Positions 62,916-64,000 of a stretch of 64,000 nucleotides of DNA are shown piece after piece (position 1 is the first letter of the stretch; every line of letters begins with the position of its first letter). The position numbers and the translations under genes were made by a program. The DNA lies in NCBI GenBank assembly GCA_017478485.1, contig JAFVDI010000031.1, positions 310,001 through 374,000 of the forward strand, given 5' to 3'. The notes under the pieces are model-generated. The model saw only the letters and a list, made by a program, of their open reading frames with translations, made no database searches and was not told the DNA's origin. This DNA comes from Clostridiales bacterium. Its GTDB lineage: Bacteria > Bacillota > Clostridia > Saccharofermentanales > Saccharofermentanaceae.

Positions 62916-64000
62916 ATGGGTTTTGAAGCTGAAGTGGCAGAATATGTGCCGGTTCTCTATCAGTCTTTCTGGGCATTGGTCCCGCCGCTCGTGGCGATCC
63001 TTTTGGCCCTGATAACAAAAGAGGTCTACAGTTCACTCTTTGTAGGAGTCATCGTAGGCGGATTGATCTATTCTTATTCTTTCAAGAGTCCTTACGTTAA
63101 TCCCGTAATGGCACTCAACCATGTGTTTAAGGATGGTATCATAAAATCACTTTCGGATCCTTACAACGTAGGCATACTGGTCTTCCTGGTGTTCCTCGGC
63201 ATCATCGTTGCCATGATGAACAAGGCCGGCGGCTCCGCTGCTTTCGGTGAGTGGGCTGCAAAGCATGTTCATTCCAGAAGGATGGCAATGCTCGCAACAA
63301 CGCTTCTCGGCTGCCTTATCTTTATCGATGACTATATCAACTGCCTTACGGTAGGATCTGTAATGCGCCCTGTTACCGATAAGGAAAAGATCTCGAGAGC
63401 CAAGCTTGCATATCTTATCGATGCAACGGCAGCACCTGTCTGCATCATTGCTCCGATCTCATCATGGGCAGCGGCCGTATCCGGATTTGCTCCGGAAGGA
63501 ACCAACGGTCTCATGCTCTTCATCAAGGCTATACCTTACAACTATTACGCACTTCTTACCATTCTCATGATGGTATGTCTTGCCGTTTTCAAGATCGATT
63601 TCGGACCGATGAAGCGTCATGAGATGAATGCTCTTAACGGAGATCTTTTCACGATCGGTGCTCCGGAGAAGACTACAGAGCACGAGGTGAAGGGTAACGG
63701 AAAAGTAGTCGATCTCGTTCTTCCCGTGTTAATGCTGATCCTGTTCTGTGTTATCGGAATGATCTACACAGGCGGATTCTTTGAAGGAAAATCCTTCGTT
63801 GATTCATTTGCCGACAGTGATGCATCCGTAGGTCTTGCTTATGGCGCGTTCGGCGGTATCGTTTTCATGGTCCTCTACTACGTGGTAAGAGGCGCCCTGA
63901 AATTCAAGGACTGCATGTCATGTGTTGAAACAGGCTTCAAGGCGATGGTCGCTCCCATTGCGATCCTTACTCTTGCCTGGTCACTCAAGGCCATGACGGA
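62916..64000 (+). CDS. NhaC-type Na+/H+ antiporter (3' end outside window)
   Basis: The frame from ATG 62916 stays open to the window end (361 codons seen). GGAGGG (62904-62909) is 6 nt ahead; the nearer ATG at 62911 is too close. The membrane protein shows repeated helices, and FIDDYINCLTVGSVMRPVTD and SSWAAAVSGFAPEG as in the NhaC/YuiF group, which exchange protons for Na+ or amino acid-like organic anions. The stop is not visible. Extended -10 TGCTATCAT at 62872-62880. Confidence 0.85.
   Translation, partial: MGFEAEVAEYVPVLYQSFWALVPPLVAILLALITKEVYSSLFVGVIVGGLIYSYSFKSPYVNPVMALNHVFKDGIIKSLSDPYNVGILVFLVFLGIIVAMMNKAGGSAAFGEWAAKHVHSRRMAMLATTLLGCLIFIDDYINCLTVGSVMRPVTDKEKISRAKLAYLIDATAAPVCIIAPISSWAAAVSGFAPEGTNGLMLFIKAIPYNYYALLTILMMVCLAVFKIDFGPMKRHEMNALNGDLFTIGAPEKTTEHEVKGNGKVVDLVLPVLMLILFCVIGMIYTGGFFEGKSFVDSFADSDASVGLAYGAFGGIVFMVLYYVVRGALKFKDCMSCVETGFKAMVAPIAILTLAWSLKAMT

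Overview
This is a continuous stretch of chromosome from a low-to-mid-GC Gram-positive anaerobe, most likely a gut or rumen member of the Clostridia (Bacillota). The evidence is strong AGGAGG-type ribosome binding sites, many lipoproteins with lipoboxes, diaminopimelate genes of both the dapL and ddh type, YesMN/LplABC-type sugar uptake, a GGGtGRT-family protein, and no outer-membrane genes. No phage, insertion sequence or CRISPR array was seen. Genus cannot be settled from the sequence alone.

Layout. 1-6753: the end of a leucine operon (leuC partial, leuD, leuB), then ppx and ppk1. 6842-12271: a lipoprotein, glmS behind a structured leader, purF and dapL. 12268-18467: a minus-strand three-domain acyltransferase/CapA/SGNH fusion, then small membrane proteins, lipoproteins, a LUD protein and a GrpB protein. 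18528-22371: a palindromic terminator block, tRNA-Ala, galM, ilvE and lipoproteins. 22369-24155: a BlaI/M56-peptidase/lipoprotein operon with a visible operator. 24253-37142: a cysteine regulon. 37143-45510: an SGNH paralogue, ddh, an ATP-grasp protein, a GGDEF protein, mgtE with a leader peptide, and a NifU-like/GGGtGRT pair. 45629-62060: a two-component system, an LplABC-type importer and arabinose-polymer enzymes (GH43, esterase, GH51, AraC regulator). 62109-64000: a vWA protein behind a large palindrome, and a truncated NhaC-type antiporter.

The most interesting system is the cysteine regulon. Three separate transcription units each begin with the same operator (AACCTA-N9-TAGGTT and close variants) over the -35 box. 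Each then has a short unannotated leader ORF holding a Met-Cys-Cys run, and an intrinsic terminator whose 5' arm can pair instead with a segment lying 11-12 nt after the last Cys codon. The units encode (i) a MetQ-type binding protein, an iron alcohol dehydrogenase and an AhpD-like protein; (ii) MccB, MccA, MetN and MetI; (iii) a glutamate-cysteine ligase-like protein, a class II glutamine amidotransferase and an ECF-type S component. An Rrf2-family regulator with three clustered cysteines lies among them and has an operator-like site in its own promoter. The picture is two layers of control, repression of initiation plus ribosome-mediated cysteine attenuation, over cysteine/methionine uptake, reverse transsulfuration and gamma-glutamyl-thiol metabolism.

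Other leader-type signals are a glmS leader with mutually exclusive terminator and antiterminator and a possible pseudoknot, a 31-codon leader peptide overlapping mgtE, and a palindrome that overlaps the vWA gene's ribosome binding site.
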